DNA from: Bacteroidota bacterium
Lineage (GTDB): Bacteria; Bacteroidota; Bacteroidia; Chitinophagales; LD1
Direction: 5' to 3'
Assembly: GCA_016715625.1 (NCBI GenBank)
Contig: JADJZU010000003.1
Span: 182,352 to 246,351, forward strand
Length of the DNA stretch: 64,000 nucleotides
Every line of letters starts with the position of its first letter. The first letter of the stretch is position 1. The position numbers and the translations under genes were made by a program. Below are positions 9,886 to 18,044 of the stretch, piece by piece. The notes below the pieces were generated by a model. It was not told the DNA's origin and did no database searches. It worked only from the letters and a program-made list of their open reading frames with translations.

Positions 9886-10409
9886 AGAGCGATGTAGGCT
9901 CCATCCGTTACCCCTGCGGCCACTGGCGTGGTGCGGTTCGTGTTGCTGCCATCGCCCAATTGTCCATAGCCATTATAACCACAGGCACGCATGGTGCCAT
10001 TGGAGAGTAATAGGAGCGTGTGATTATCGCCACAGGCTACTTTGGTAGCCGTGCTGATGCCGCTCATAATCACCGGTGTGAGGCGGGTCGTGGTAGTGCC
10101 ATCGCCCAATTGCCCGTAGGCATTGTAGCCCCAACCCATCACGGTGCCGTTGGTAAGCACTGCTATGCTATGTTGGGTGCCTCCACTCAGGTAGGCTACT
10201 GTGCCGGGCACAATATTGCTCACCGCGTTTGGCTGGTAGCGGGTATTTCCGGTGCCATCGCCTAATTGCCCGTTGCCGTTGTAGCCCCAGGCCATCAGAG
10301 TGCCGTCTGATTTAACCCCCAGGGTATGATTGGCCCCCGCGCCAATATCGAGCCAGCCGGGCGTAAACGCCAGAGGCTGTGGGCACCGTTCTGGTGGTCG
10401 CCATTCCAT
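9831..10409 (-). CDS. Giant RCC1 protein fragment (module 7, second part)
   Basis: This open frame continues module 7 after a 2-nt loss near 10376 (GCTGTGGGC here, GCTGTGTGGGC in the copy at 12540). It encodes four RCC1 blades. It ends when a missing A near 9886 (ATAGAGCG against ATAGAAGCG at about 12046) shifts the frame. A 3-nt in-frame difference in the same stretch removes one residue. These are fragments of one gene, not separate proteins. Confidence 0.6.
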   Translation of the reverse strand: MEWRPPERCPQPLAFTPGWLDIGAGANHTLGVKSDGTLMAWGYNGNGQLGDGTGNTRYQPNAVSNIVPGTVAYLSGGTQHSIAVLTNGTVMGWGYNAYGQLGDGTTTTRLTPVIMSGISTATKVACGDNHTLLLLSNGTMRACGYNGYGQLGDGSNTNRTTPVAAGVTDGAYIALCITPAECCNPPTRMWCA

Positions 10410-10827
10410 CGCCTATTTGCCCATAAGCGTTGTAGCCCCACACATATAGAGCGCCATTCGCATTCAGGGCCAATGTGTGATATTGACCACACACCACCTT
10501 TACCCAGTTGGTCGCACTGCCTATCTGCACCGGAACTAAACGATTGGTGGTGGTACCATCGCCCAGTTGACCGTAGCCATTGTAACCCCAGGCCCACAAT
10601 GTTCCGTCACTCTTAATAGCCATGGTGTGGTAGTAACCCGCACTCACATATTGCCAGTTAGTGGCGCTGCCAACCTGCACCGGATAGTTGAACGTGGTCG
10701 TATTGTTCGTGCCCAGTTGTCCATAACTATTGTAACCCCAGGCCCATAAAGTGCCATCGGCCCGTATGGCTGCTGTATGATAAGCACCATTCGCCAGCTT
10801 GTTGGTTTGCAAACTCAGCGTAGGCAC
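10312..10827 (-). CDS. Giant RCC1 protein fragment (module 7, first part)
   Basis: 171 codons carrying the first three blades of module 7 (B type, KLANGAYHTAAIRADGTLWA). It is bounded by two single-base insertions near 10880-10890 upstream and the 2-nt loss near 10376 downstream. The sequence is nearly identical to the segment at about 12480-12990, and that copy reads through without interruption, which argues the breaks are errors or very recent. Confidence 0.6.
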   Translation of the reverse strand: MPTLSLQTNKLANGAYHTAAIRADGTLWAWGYNSYGQLGTNNTTTFNYPVQVGSATNWQYVSAGYYHTMAIKSDGTLWAWGYNGYGQLGDGTTTNRLVPVQIGSATNWVKVVCGQYHTLALNANGALYVWGYNAYGQIGDGMATTRTVPTASGVYARLARYWRGGQSYPGG

Positions 10828-10853
10828 TGCCGGTGGTGTGAGGTCGGTGCAGG

Positions 10854-11705
10854 TCAGAGTTGTTTTGTCGGTGTGGGTGCCCGTTTCCTATTCTGTCCGT
10901 TTCCATTATCTCCTGTCATACACACTACATCCGGGTCGGCACCGATGTAACCACTGGTGCGGTAAAAACCGCAGATGTAGGCAGCCGATGTGGCTCCGGT
11001 CATCACTACGGGGGTTAATCGGGTGGTGGTGGTGCCATCGCCCAGGGTGCCCTGTCCGTTGTATCCGCAGGCGCGCAAAGTGCCATCGCTCATGCGCAGC
11101 ATGGTATGGTTGTCGCCACTAGCTATTTCTACTGCGGTAGAGATGCCGGACATGACCACCGGAGTAACACGGGTGGTGGTGGAGCCATCGCCCAATTGCC
11201 CGTTGCCATTATAGCCCCAGGTGCGCACCGTTCCATCGCTCAATACAGCTGCCGAGTGATTAAAGCCGGCAGAGATAGAGAGATATGGGCCGGTAATGCC
11301 CGTAACAAGAACTGGCGAAAATTTATCGGTTGTAGTTCCATCACCTAATTGACCATAGCCATTATACCCCCAGGTCCACAGCGTATTATCTCCCCTCACG
11401 CCCAGGGTATGATTGCCACCGGCTGATTCATCTTTCCATTTGCTGAAGGAGAAAATGAGTGTGGGGGTCAGGCGGTTGGTGCCGGTGCCATCGCCCACTT
11501 GTCCGTAATAATTATAGCCCCATATATAAAGTTCACCGGTAGTAGTGAGCGCAGCGGTGTGATAGAGACCACACTCCACTTTGGCCCAGTTGGTCGCGCT
11601 GCCAATCTGCACCGGTGTGGTGCGGTTGGTGGCGGTGCCATCGCCCAATTGCCCATAGCCGTTATAGCCCCAGGCCCATAGGGTGCCATCGGTCTTAATG
11701 CCCAC
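10854..11705 (-). CDS. Giant RCC1 protein fragment (module 6, main part)
   Basis: 283 codons with five RCC1 blades of module 6. Its start results from loss of one T near 11737 (CCCAGTGGTAGC against CCCAGTTGGTAGC at 13904). It terminates at two extra bases near 10880-10890 (GTGCCCGTTT and CTATTCTGTCC against GTGCCGTTT and CTATTTGTCC at 13045). Read as part of the single large gene. Confidence 0.6.
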   Translation of the reverse strand: MGIKTDGTLWAWGYNGYGQLGDGTATNRTTPVQIGSATNWAKVECGLYHTAALTTTGELYIWGYNYYGQVGDGTGTNRLTPTLIFSFSKWKDESAGGNHTLGVRGDNTLWTWGYNGYGQLGDGTTTDKFSPVLVTGITGPYLSISAGFNHSAAVLSDGTVRTWGYNGNGQLGDGSTTTRVTPVVMSGISTAVEIASGDNHTMLRMSDGTLRACGYNGQGTLGDGTTTTRLTPVVMTGATSAAYICGFYRTSGYIGADPDVVCMTGDNGNGQNRKRAPTPTKQL

Positions 11706-11725
11706 CGTGTGATAATAGCCTGCAC

Positions 11726-13285
11726 TTACACTGGCCCAGTGGTAGCGCTGCCCACCTGCACCGGATTACTGGTATTGGTATTGGTGCCATTGCCTAACTG
11801 GCCCTGTCCGTTGTAGCCCCAGGCCCACAGGGTGCCATCGCCACGAATTGCCACCGTGTGCTGATAGCCGTTGGTTACTTTATACGGTTGCTGAGTGAGC
11901 ACTACCGGTGTCGGTGAAAGGTCGGTGCAGGTAAAGGTATTTTTGTCGGTATAGGTAGAGTTGCCCAACTGACCGTAGCCATTGAAGCCGCTCATGCACA
12001 CCACATCCGGGTTGGTGGATTGCAGCACTCCGCTGGTGTAATACATAGAAGCGATGTAGGCTCCATCTGTTACCCCCGTGCACACCACTGGCGTGGTGCG
12101 GTTCGTGTTGCTGCCATCGCCCAATTGTCCATAGCCATTATAACCACAGGCACGCATGGTGCCATTGGAGAGTAATAGGAGCGTGTGATTATCGCCACAG
12201 GCTACTTTGGTAGCCGTGCTGATGCCGCTCATAATCACCGGTGTGAGGCGGGTCTTAGTAGTGCCATCGCCCAATTGCCCGTAGGCATTGTAGCCCCAAC
12301 CCATCACGGTGCTGTTGGTAAGCACTGCTATGCTATGTTGGGTGCCTCCACTCAGGTAGGCTACTGTGCCGGGCAGAATATTGCTCACCGCGTTTGGCTG
12401 GTAGCGGGTATTTCCGGTGCCATCGCCTAATTGCCCGTTGCCGTTGTAGCCCCAGGCCATCAGAGTGCCGTCTGATTTAACCCCCAGGGTATGATTGGCC
12501 CCCGCGCCAATATCGAGCCAGCCGGGCGTAAACGCCAGAGGCTGTGTGGGCACCGTTCTGGTGGTCGCAGTACCATCGCCTATTTGCCCATAAGCGTTGT
12601 AGCCCCACACATATAGAGCGCCATTCGCATTCAGGGCCAATGTGTGATATTGACCACATACTACCTTTACCCAGTTGGTCGCACTGCCTATCTGCACCGG
12701 AACTAAACGACTGGTGGTGGTACCATCGCCCAGTTGACCGTAGCCATTGTAACCCCAGGCCCACAAGGTGCCATCGCTCTTAATAGCCATGGTGTGGTAG
12801 TAACCCGCACTCACATATTGCCAGTTAGTGGCGCTGCCAACCTGCACCGGATAGTTGAACGTGGTCGTATTGTTCGTGCCCAGTTGTCCATAACTATTGT
12901 AACCCCAGGCCCATAAAGTGCCATCGGCCCGTATGGCTGCTGTATGATAAGCACCATTCGCCAGCTTGTTGGTTTGCAAACTCAGCGTAGGCACTGCCGG
13001 TGGTGTGAGGTCGGTGCAGGTCAGAGTTGTTTTGTCGGTGTAGGTGCCGTTTCCTATTTGTCCGTTTCCATTATCTCCTGTCATACACACTACATCCGGG
13101 TCGGCACCGATGTAACCACTGGTGCGGTAAAAACCGCAGATGTAGGCAGCCGATGTGGCTCCGGTCATCACTACGGGGGTTAATCGGGTGGTGGTGGTGC
13201 CATCGCCCAGGGTGCCCTGTCCGTCTGTATCCGCAGGCGCGCAAAGTGCCATCGCCCATGCGCAGCATGGTATGGTTGTCGCCAC
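11726..13285 (-). CDS. Giant RCC1 protein fragment (module 5 and start of module 6)
   Basis: 519 codons. They begin in the last blades of module 4, contain the complete seven-blade module 5 and the first blade of module 6. Just upstream, 13228-13383 is read in a third frame because of a lost GC near 13387 (GTGCACC against GTGCGCACC at 11221) and an inserted C near 13225 (GTCCGTCTGTATCC). This segment shows the clearest linker between modules (DPDVVCMTGDNGNGQIGNGT, then an FTCTDLSPTPVVLTQ-type strand). Confidence 0.65.
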   Translation of the reverse strand: MATTIPCCAWAMALCAPADTDGQGTLGDGTTTTRLTPVVMTGATSAAYICGFYRTSGYIGADPDVVCMTGDNGNGQIGNGTYTDKTTLTCTDLTPPAVPTLSLQTNKLANGAYHTAAIRADGTLWAWGYNSYGQLGTNNTTTFNYPVQVGSATNWQYVSAGYYHTMAIKSDGTLWAWGYNGYGQLGDGTTTSRLVPVQIGSATNWVKVVCGQYHTLALNANGALYVWGYNAYGQIGDGTATTRTVPTQPLAFTPGWLDIGAGANHTLGVKSDGTLMAWGYNGNGQLGDGTGNTRYQPNAVSNILPGTVAYLSGGTQHSIAVLTNSTVMGWGYNAYGQLGDGTTKTRLTPVIMSGISTATKVACGDNHTLLLLSNGTMRACGYNGYGQLGDGSNTNRTTPVVCTGVTDGAYIASMYYTSGVLQSTNPDVVCMSGFNGYGQLGNSTYTDKNTFTCTDLSPTPVVLTQQPYKVTNGYQHTVAIRGDGTLWAWGYNGQGQLGNGTNTNTSNPVQVGSATTGPV

Positions 13286-13374
13286 CAGCTATTTCTACTG
13301 CGGTAGAGATGCCGGACATGACCACCGGAGTAACACGGGTGGTGGTGGAGCCATCGCCCAATTGCCCGTTGCCA

Positions 13375-16300
13375 TTATAGCCCCAGGTGCACCGTTCCAT
13401 CGCTCATTACAGCTGCCGAGTGATTAAAGCCGGCAGAGATAGAGAGATATGGGCCGGTAATGCCCGTAACAAGAACTGGCGAAAATTTATCGGTTGTAGT
13501 TCCATCCCCTAATTGACCATAGCCATTATACCCCCAGGTCCACAGCGTATTATCTCCCCTCACGCCCAGGGTATGGTGCGCTCCGGCCGATACATCTTTC
13601 CACTTGCTGAAGGAGAAAATGAGTGTGGGGGTCAGGCGGTTGGTGCCGGTGCCATCGCCCACTTGTCCGTAATAATTATAGCCCCATATATAAAGTTCAC
13701 CACTGGTAGTGAGCGCAGCGGTGTGATAGAGACCACACTCCACTTTGGCCCAGTTGGTCGCGCTGCCAATCTGCACCGGTGTGGTGCGGTTGGTGGCGGT
13801 GCCATCGCCTAATTGACCGTAGCCGTTATAGCCCCAGGCCCATAGGGTGCCATCGGTCTTAATGCCCACCGTGTGATAATAGCCCGCACTTACACTGGCC
13901 CAGTTGGTAGCGCTGCCCACCTGCACCGGATTACTGGTATTGATAGTGGTGCCATTCCCCAGCTGACCCTGTCCGTTATAGCCCCAGGCCCACAGGGTGC
14001 CATCGCCACGAATTGCCACCGTGTGCTGATAGCCGTTGGTTAATTTATAAGGTTGCTGAGTGAGCACTACCGGTGTCGGTGAAAGGTCGGTGCAGGTGAA
14101 GGTGGTGGTACTTACATAAGAGGAGTTACCTATCTGTCCGTTGCCGTTATCACCCGTCATACACACCACATCCGGGTCTGCACCAATATAACCACTGGTG
14201 CGATAATAGCCACAAATGTAAGCTGCGGATGTAGCACCAGTCATTACTACCGGGGTGGTTCTGGTAGTGGTGGTGCCATCACCCAGGGTGCCCTGACCAT
14301 TATAGCCACAGGCCCGCAAGGTGCCGTTACTCAAACGTATCACGGTGTGGTTGTCGCCACAGGCTACTTCTAATGCGGTAGAGATACCTGACATGGCAAC
14401 TGGAGTGTAGCGGGTCGTGGTAGTGCCATCACCTAATTGACCGTTGCCATTATATCCCCAAACCAGAATACTGCCACTGTTTAGCACCACGGCAGAATGG
14501 TTAAACCCTCCGTCTATAAATGCGATGCTGCCGGGAGTTATGCCGGTGACCGCAGTTGGGGTAAATCTGTCGGTAGGAGTTCCATCCCCCAATTGTCCGT
14601 AGCCATTGTAACCCCAGGCCATTAAACTTTCATCGCTCTTGATTGCAAGAGTATGGTGCCCCCCAACCCCAAAGTCTAACCAACCGGGAGTGAATGCAAT
14701 CACCTGTGTAGGGGTATAACGAGCGGTGGTGGTGCCATCGCCCAATTGTCCGTAGCCATTGTAGCCCCAGGCCCACAAAGTGCCATCGCTTTTTAAGGCA
14801 ATGGTGTGATAGATACCGCATTCTACCTTCACCCAGTTGGTAGCACTGCCTATCTGTACGGGTGCAGCACGATTAATGGTAGTACCATCGCCTAATTGAC
14901 CATAGCCATTGTAGCCCCAGGCCCACAATGTTCCGTCACTCTTAATTGCCATGGTGTGATAGTAACCCGCACTCACATATTGCCAGTTAGTGGCGCTGCC
15001 AACCTGCACCGGATAGTTTGTATTGGTAAAAGTTCCATTACCTAATTGACCTTGTCCATTGTACCCCCATGCCCACAAAGAGCCATTGCCACGGATGGCC
15101 ACCGTATGCTGATAGCCGTTAGCCAGTTTTGCAGTCTTCATGCTTAAAGTGGGTACGGCCGGTGGAGTGAGGTCGGTGCAGGTCAATGTTGTTTTGTCTG
15201 TGTTTGAGCTGTTTCCTATTTGTCCGTTTCCATTATCTCCTGTCATACACACTACATCCGGGTCGGTCCCGATGTAGCCGCTGGTGCGGTAAAAGCCGCA
15301 GATGTAGGCTGCTGATGTGGCTCCGGTCATCACTACGGGGGTTAATCGGGTGGTGGTGGTGCCATCGCCCAGGGTGCCCTGTCCGTTGTATCCGCAGGCG
15401 CGCAAAGTGCTATCGCTTATGCGCAGCATGGTATGGTTGTCGCCACCGGCTATTTCTACTGCGGTGGAAATACCGGACATCAATACCGAAGTGCTGCGAT
15501 TGATGGTAGTGCCATCTCCTAATTGCCCGTTGCCATTATAGCCCCAGGTGCGCACTGTTCCATCGCTCAATACAGCTGCCGAGTGGTTAAAGCCTCCGGA
15601 TATAGATAAGTAAGGACCGGTGATGCCACTTACAAGTGTAGGAATGTATTTATCGGTTGCCGTTCCATCCCCTAATTGACCATAGACGTTGTAACCCCAT
15701 GCCCAGAGGGAGTTATCGCCTTTTACCCCCAAGGTATGGTAAGCACCGGCTGATACATCTTTCCATTTGCTGAAGGAGAAAATGAGTGTGGGTGTGGTAC
15801 GAGTGGTGACGGTGCCATCGCCCAGTTGTCCATAGTAGTTGTAACCCCAAATGTATAACTCACCGGTGGTGGTCAAGGCAGCGGTGTGATAGAGACCACA
15901 CTCCACTTTGGCCCAGTTGGTCGCGCTGCCAATCTGCACCGGTGAGGTGCGGTTGGTGGTAGTGCCATCGCCTAATTGACCATAGCCGTTGTAGCCCCAG
16001 GCCCATAGGGTACCATCGGTCTTAATGCCCACCGTGTGATAATAGCCCGCACTTACGCTGGCCCAGTTGGTGGCACTTCCTGTCTGCACCGGATAATTGC
16101 GGGTATTGGTGGTGCCATTGCCCAACTGCCCGTAGCCATTGTAGCCCCAGGCCCAGAGCGTTCCATCGCCCCGGATGGCCACCGTATGCTGATAGCCATT
16201 GGTTACTTTATAGGGTATTTGCGTGAGCACAACCGGAGTAGGTGAAATATCAGTACAGGTAAAAGTGGTGGAGCCTACATAAGTGGAGTTACCTATCTGT

Positions 16301-17370
16301 CCGTTGCCGTTATCGCCTGTCATGCAGACCAAATCCGGGTCGGACCCTATGTATCCACTGGTACGATAAAAGCCGCAGATGTAAGCTGCGGATGTAGCAC
16401 CGGTCATCACCACGGGGGTTAATCGGGTGGTGGTGGTGCCATCGCCTAATTGACCGTTACCATTGTAGCCACAGGCCCGCAAGGTGCCATCGGCCATTCG
16501 AATGATTGTATGGTTATCGCCCATGGCCATTTCTACCGCGGTTGAAATACCGGTCACAGCCACCGGAGTAGTACGGGTACTGGAAGTGCCATCGCCTAAT
16601 TGGCCGTTGCCGTTGTAGCCCCATGCACGGGCTGCACCACCGCTCAGGACTGCTCCGGAATGATTAAAGCCGGCAGAAAGCGATAAAAAGGGTCCGGTAA
16701 TGCTGCTAACAGTGGTAGGAGTAGTTTTGTCGGTAGTGGTGCCATCCCCCAATTGTCCATATCCGTTATAGCCCCATGCTTTCAACACACCTCCCTGCAC
16801 GCCCAAAGTATGGTACCCACCGGCATTTATATCGGTCCAGTCGGTAGCAAGGCCTATTTGCACCGGGGCAGAGCGATTGGTTACTGTGCCATCGCCTAAT
16901 TGCCCGTAGCCGTTGTAGCCCCAGGCCCACAGGGTGCCATCGCTCTTGATAGCCATAGTATGATGTATACCACATTCTACTTTTACCCAGTTCGTGCCGC
17001 TGCCAATCTGCACCGGTGAGGGGCGGTTAGTAGTAGTACCATCGCCCAACTGCCCGTAGCCGTTGTAGCCGAAAGCCCACAAGGTGCCATCGGTTTTAAT
17101 GGCCATGGTGTGATAATATCCTCCGCTCACCTGTGCCCAGTTAGTAGCACTGCCCGCCTGCACCGGATAGTTTGTAGTGGTAAAAGTTCCATTACCCAAC
17201 TGACCTTGTCCGTTGTAGCCCCAGGCCCAGAGGGTGCCATCAGCCCGGATAGCAGCGGTGTGCTGATAACCGTTGGTTAGTTTGCCTTGTGCCAGCAAAG
17301 TAGTGTGGACTGTAAAAAATAAAAACAGCAGAAGTGCTGTTTTGCCCAAGCGAAGTAAAGATGTAACCAT
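13375..17370 (-). CDS. Giant RCC1 protein, N-terminal part: signal peptide and four propellers
   Basis: 1,331 codons from the natural start at 17370. Residues 1-28 are a signal peptide (MVTSLLRLGKTALLLFLFFT then a cut near LLAQG) for Sec export before T9SS. Modules 1-4 follow, about 28 RCC1 blades in all, with a repeated blade core WAWGYNGYGQLGDGT. Modules 2 and 4 carry the linker PVVLTQxPYK; module 3 and downstream module 5 carry AVPTLSxxTxKLANG, so two linker types alternate. The repeats are highly similar at DNA level, which implies recent unequal duplication. Confidence 0.85.
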   Translation of the reverse strand: MVTSLLRLGKTALLLFLFFTVHTTLLAQGKLTNGYQHTAAIRADGTLWAWGYNGQGQLGNGTFTTTNYPVQAGSATNWAQVSGGYYHTMAIKTDGTLWAFGYNGYGQLGDGTTTNRPSPVQIGSGTNWVKVECGIHHTMAIKSDGTLWAWGYNGYGQLGDGTVTNRSAPVQIGLATDWTDINAGGYHTLGVQGGVLKAWGYNGYGQLGDGTTTDKTTPTTVSSITGPFLSLSAGFNHSGAVLSGGAARAWGYNGNGQLGDGTSSTRTTPVAVTGISTAVEMAMGDNHTIIRMADGTLRACGYNGNGQLGDGTTTTRLTPVVMTGATSAAYICGFYRTSGYIGSDPDLVCMTGDNGNGQIGNSTYVGSTTFTCTDISPTPVVLTQIPYKVTNGYQHTVAIRGDGTLWAWGYNGYGQLGNGTTNTRNYPVQTGSATNWASVSAGYYHTVGIKTDGTLWAWGYNGYGQLGDGTTTNRTSPVQIGSATNWAKVECGLYHTAALTTTGELYIWGYNYYGQLGDGTVTTRTTPTLIFSFSKWKDVSAGAYHTLGVKGDNSLWAWGYNVYGQLGDGTATDKYIPTLVSGITGPYLSISGGFNHSAAVLSDGTVRTWGYNGNGQLGDGTTINRSTSVLMSGISTAVEIAGGDNHTMLRISDSTLRACGYNGQGTLGDGTTTTRLTPVVMTGATSAAYICGFYRTSGYIGTDPDVVCMTGDNGNGQIGNSSNTDKTTLTCTDLTPPAVPTLSMKTAKLANGYQHTVAIRGNGSLWAWGYNGQGQLGNGTFTNTNYPVQVGSATNWQYVSAGYYHTMAIKSDGTLWAWGYNGYGQLGDGTTINRAAPVQIGSATNWVKVECGIYHTIALKSDGTLWAWGYNGYGQLGDGTTTARYTPTQVIAFTPGWLDFGVGGHHTLAIKSDESLMAWGYNGYGQLGDGTPTDRFTPTAVTGITPGSIAFIDGGFNHSAVVLNSGSILVWGYNGNGQLGDGTTTTRYTPVAMSGISTALEVACGDNHTVIRLSNGTLRACGYNGQGTLGDGTTTTRTTPVVMTGATSAAYICGYYRTSGYIGADPDVVCMTGDNGNGQIGNSSYVSTTTFTCTDLSPTPVVLTQQPYKLTNGYQHTVAIRGDGTLWAWGYNGQGQLGNGTTINTSNPVQVGSATNWASVSAGYYHTVGIKTDGTLWAWGYNGYGQLGDGTATNRTTPVQIGSATNWAKVECGLYHTAALTTSGELYIWGYNYYGQVGDGTGTNRLTPTLIFSFSKWKDVSAGAHHTLGVRGDNTLWTWGYNGYGQLGDGTTTDKFSPVLVTGITGPYLSISAGFNHSAAVMSDGTVHLGL

Positions 17371-17418
17371 GCGCTTTAGAAGGTGATTTGTGGTGTAAAA
17401 AATAAAATAAGCGTAATC

Positions 17419-17436
17419 GTGTGTGTGTGTGTGTGT
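17419..17436. repeat. (GT)9 dinucleotide tract
   Basis: Nine uninterrupted GT units about 50-65 bp upstream of the start codon of the giant surface-protein gene. Such tracts can slip in length. At this distance a length change could alter promoter spacing, but no promoter element is clear enough to prove it. Confidence 0.8.
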
Positions 17437-17697
17437 AACTGCTTAACAGGCCATCGGCATCCTGCTAAATTATGTGACGCAATATACTGGATACAGGGGG
17501 ATTGTCAAGAACCCTGTTGCCCTTACCCCAAGTTTCGTTAGTATCTTACGAATGGCCGTGTATAAGTTATGTGGAAAGATGTTCATGAGCTAAAGCGCAG
17601 CGCCCCTGCCGGAACAAAACATGTGCCCGAAGCTTGCGCCCTTGTTTGCAGGCGATTGGCCCGTATGCGTTTGTCTTTGGTCTGTGTTCACTTGCTG

Positions 17698-17719
17698 TTG
17701 TGCCGTGCACACGGCACAA
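17698..17719. repeat. Inverted repeat TTGTGCCGTG-CA-CACGGCACAA
   Basis: Ten-base perfect arms separated by two bases. The 2-nt centre is too short for a good RNA hairpin, so a dimeric protein binding site or a recombination half-site is more likely than a terminator. It lies between the RCC1 gene and the tRNA end of the putative island. Confidence 0.5.
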
Positions 17720-17873
17720 ACGAAAACGCACACTTTGCACCACGCCATTACAGCGTGCCAAAACAGGACTGTAACAGAGCGAGCATAAACAGTCAACATA
17801 CCTATTGTGGAGCAAACAAACCATTGCTATAGCATAAAAGGCAATGATGTTGACCGGAATGTTTAAACCAGAA

Positions 17874-17906
17874 ACAAAAAAGGAGCTAGAATTGAATCTA
17901 ACTCCC
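17874..17906 (-). terminator. Terminator downstream of tRNA-Ala
   Basis: Read on the minus strand: GGAGTTAGA, a short loop, TCTAGCTCC and then a T run (17876-17881). It lies 11 bp beyond the tRNA 3' end and should terminate the surE-lpxB-tRNA transcript. Confidence 0.75.
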
Positions 17907-17916
17907 TGATTTGTTG

Positions 17917-17990
17917 TGGAGGATACCGGATTCGAACCGGTGACCCCTTGCCTGCCAGGCAAGTACTCTAGCCAACTGAGCTAATCCCCC
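17917..17990 (-). tRNA. tRNA-Ala (anticodon GGC)
   Basis: Complete 74-nt cloverleaf on the minus strand. Acceptor GGGGGAT pairs with ATCCTCC and includes a G-U pair at position 3-70, the alanine identity element. The D arm starts GCTC; the anticodon arm CTTGC-CTGGCAG-GCAAG gives anticodon GGC; the T arm is ACCGG-TTCGAAT-CCGGT. The CCA end is not encoded. It decodes GCC/GCU. Its 3' half is duplicated at 2472-2517. Confidence 0.95.
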
Positions 17991-18044
17991 TTTTTTAAAA
18001 ACGAAATGCAAATGTATTTTCTGATTCCATAACTGCAAGTCGCT

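Larger units (their letters stand above)
9775..13925 (-). repeat. Two near-identical tandem copies of about 2 kb inside the RCC1 gene
   Basis: About 9775-11760 and 11935-13925 can be aligned at an offset of about 2,165 bp with only scattered differences. The unit equals one pair of RCC1 modules. A more diverged copy of the same pair precedes it (about 14.1-16.2 kb). All but one of the frameshifts of the gene fall within these two copies. Confidence 0.75.
2769..17370 (-). other. Giant secreted multi-propeller RCC1 protein gene (whole locus)
   Basis: One gene of about 14.6 kb (about 4,870 codons), read from 17370 to 2769, interrupted by indels near 13387, 13225, 11737, 10880-10890, 10376, 9886 and 3600. 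A signal peptide is followed by eight modules of about 360 residues, each starting with a (T/A)NG(Y/A)(Q/Y)HT motif near 17268, 16195, 15114, 14032, 12950, 11867, 10782 and 9705. Each module has seven repeats of about 51 residues with the RCC1 signature WGYNGxGQLGDGT, so each should fold as one seven-bladed propeller. After the modules come IPT/TIG, Ig-like, MopE-like, PKD and T9SS sorting domains. It is probably a T9SS-exported surface adhesin or matrix protein (inference). Confidence 0.85.
17371..17873. other. Intergenic region upstream of the RCC1 gene
   Basis: Roughly 500 bp without a supported gene. It contains the presumed promoter of the giant gene, a (GT)9 tract at 17419-17436 and an inverted repeat at 17698-17719. 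Short open frames crossing it have no recognisable content and no start context. Confidence 0.5.

Noticed and set aside
17567..17962. Minus-strand frame covering the tRNA region
   Set aside because: It overlaps the tRNA and its terminator, so it cannot be a real gene.
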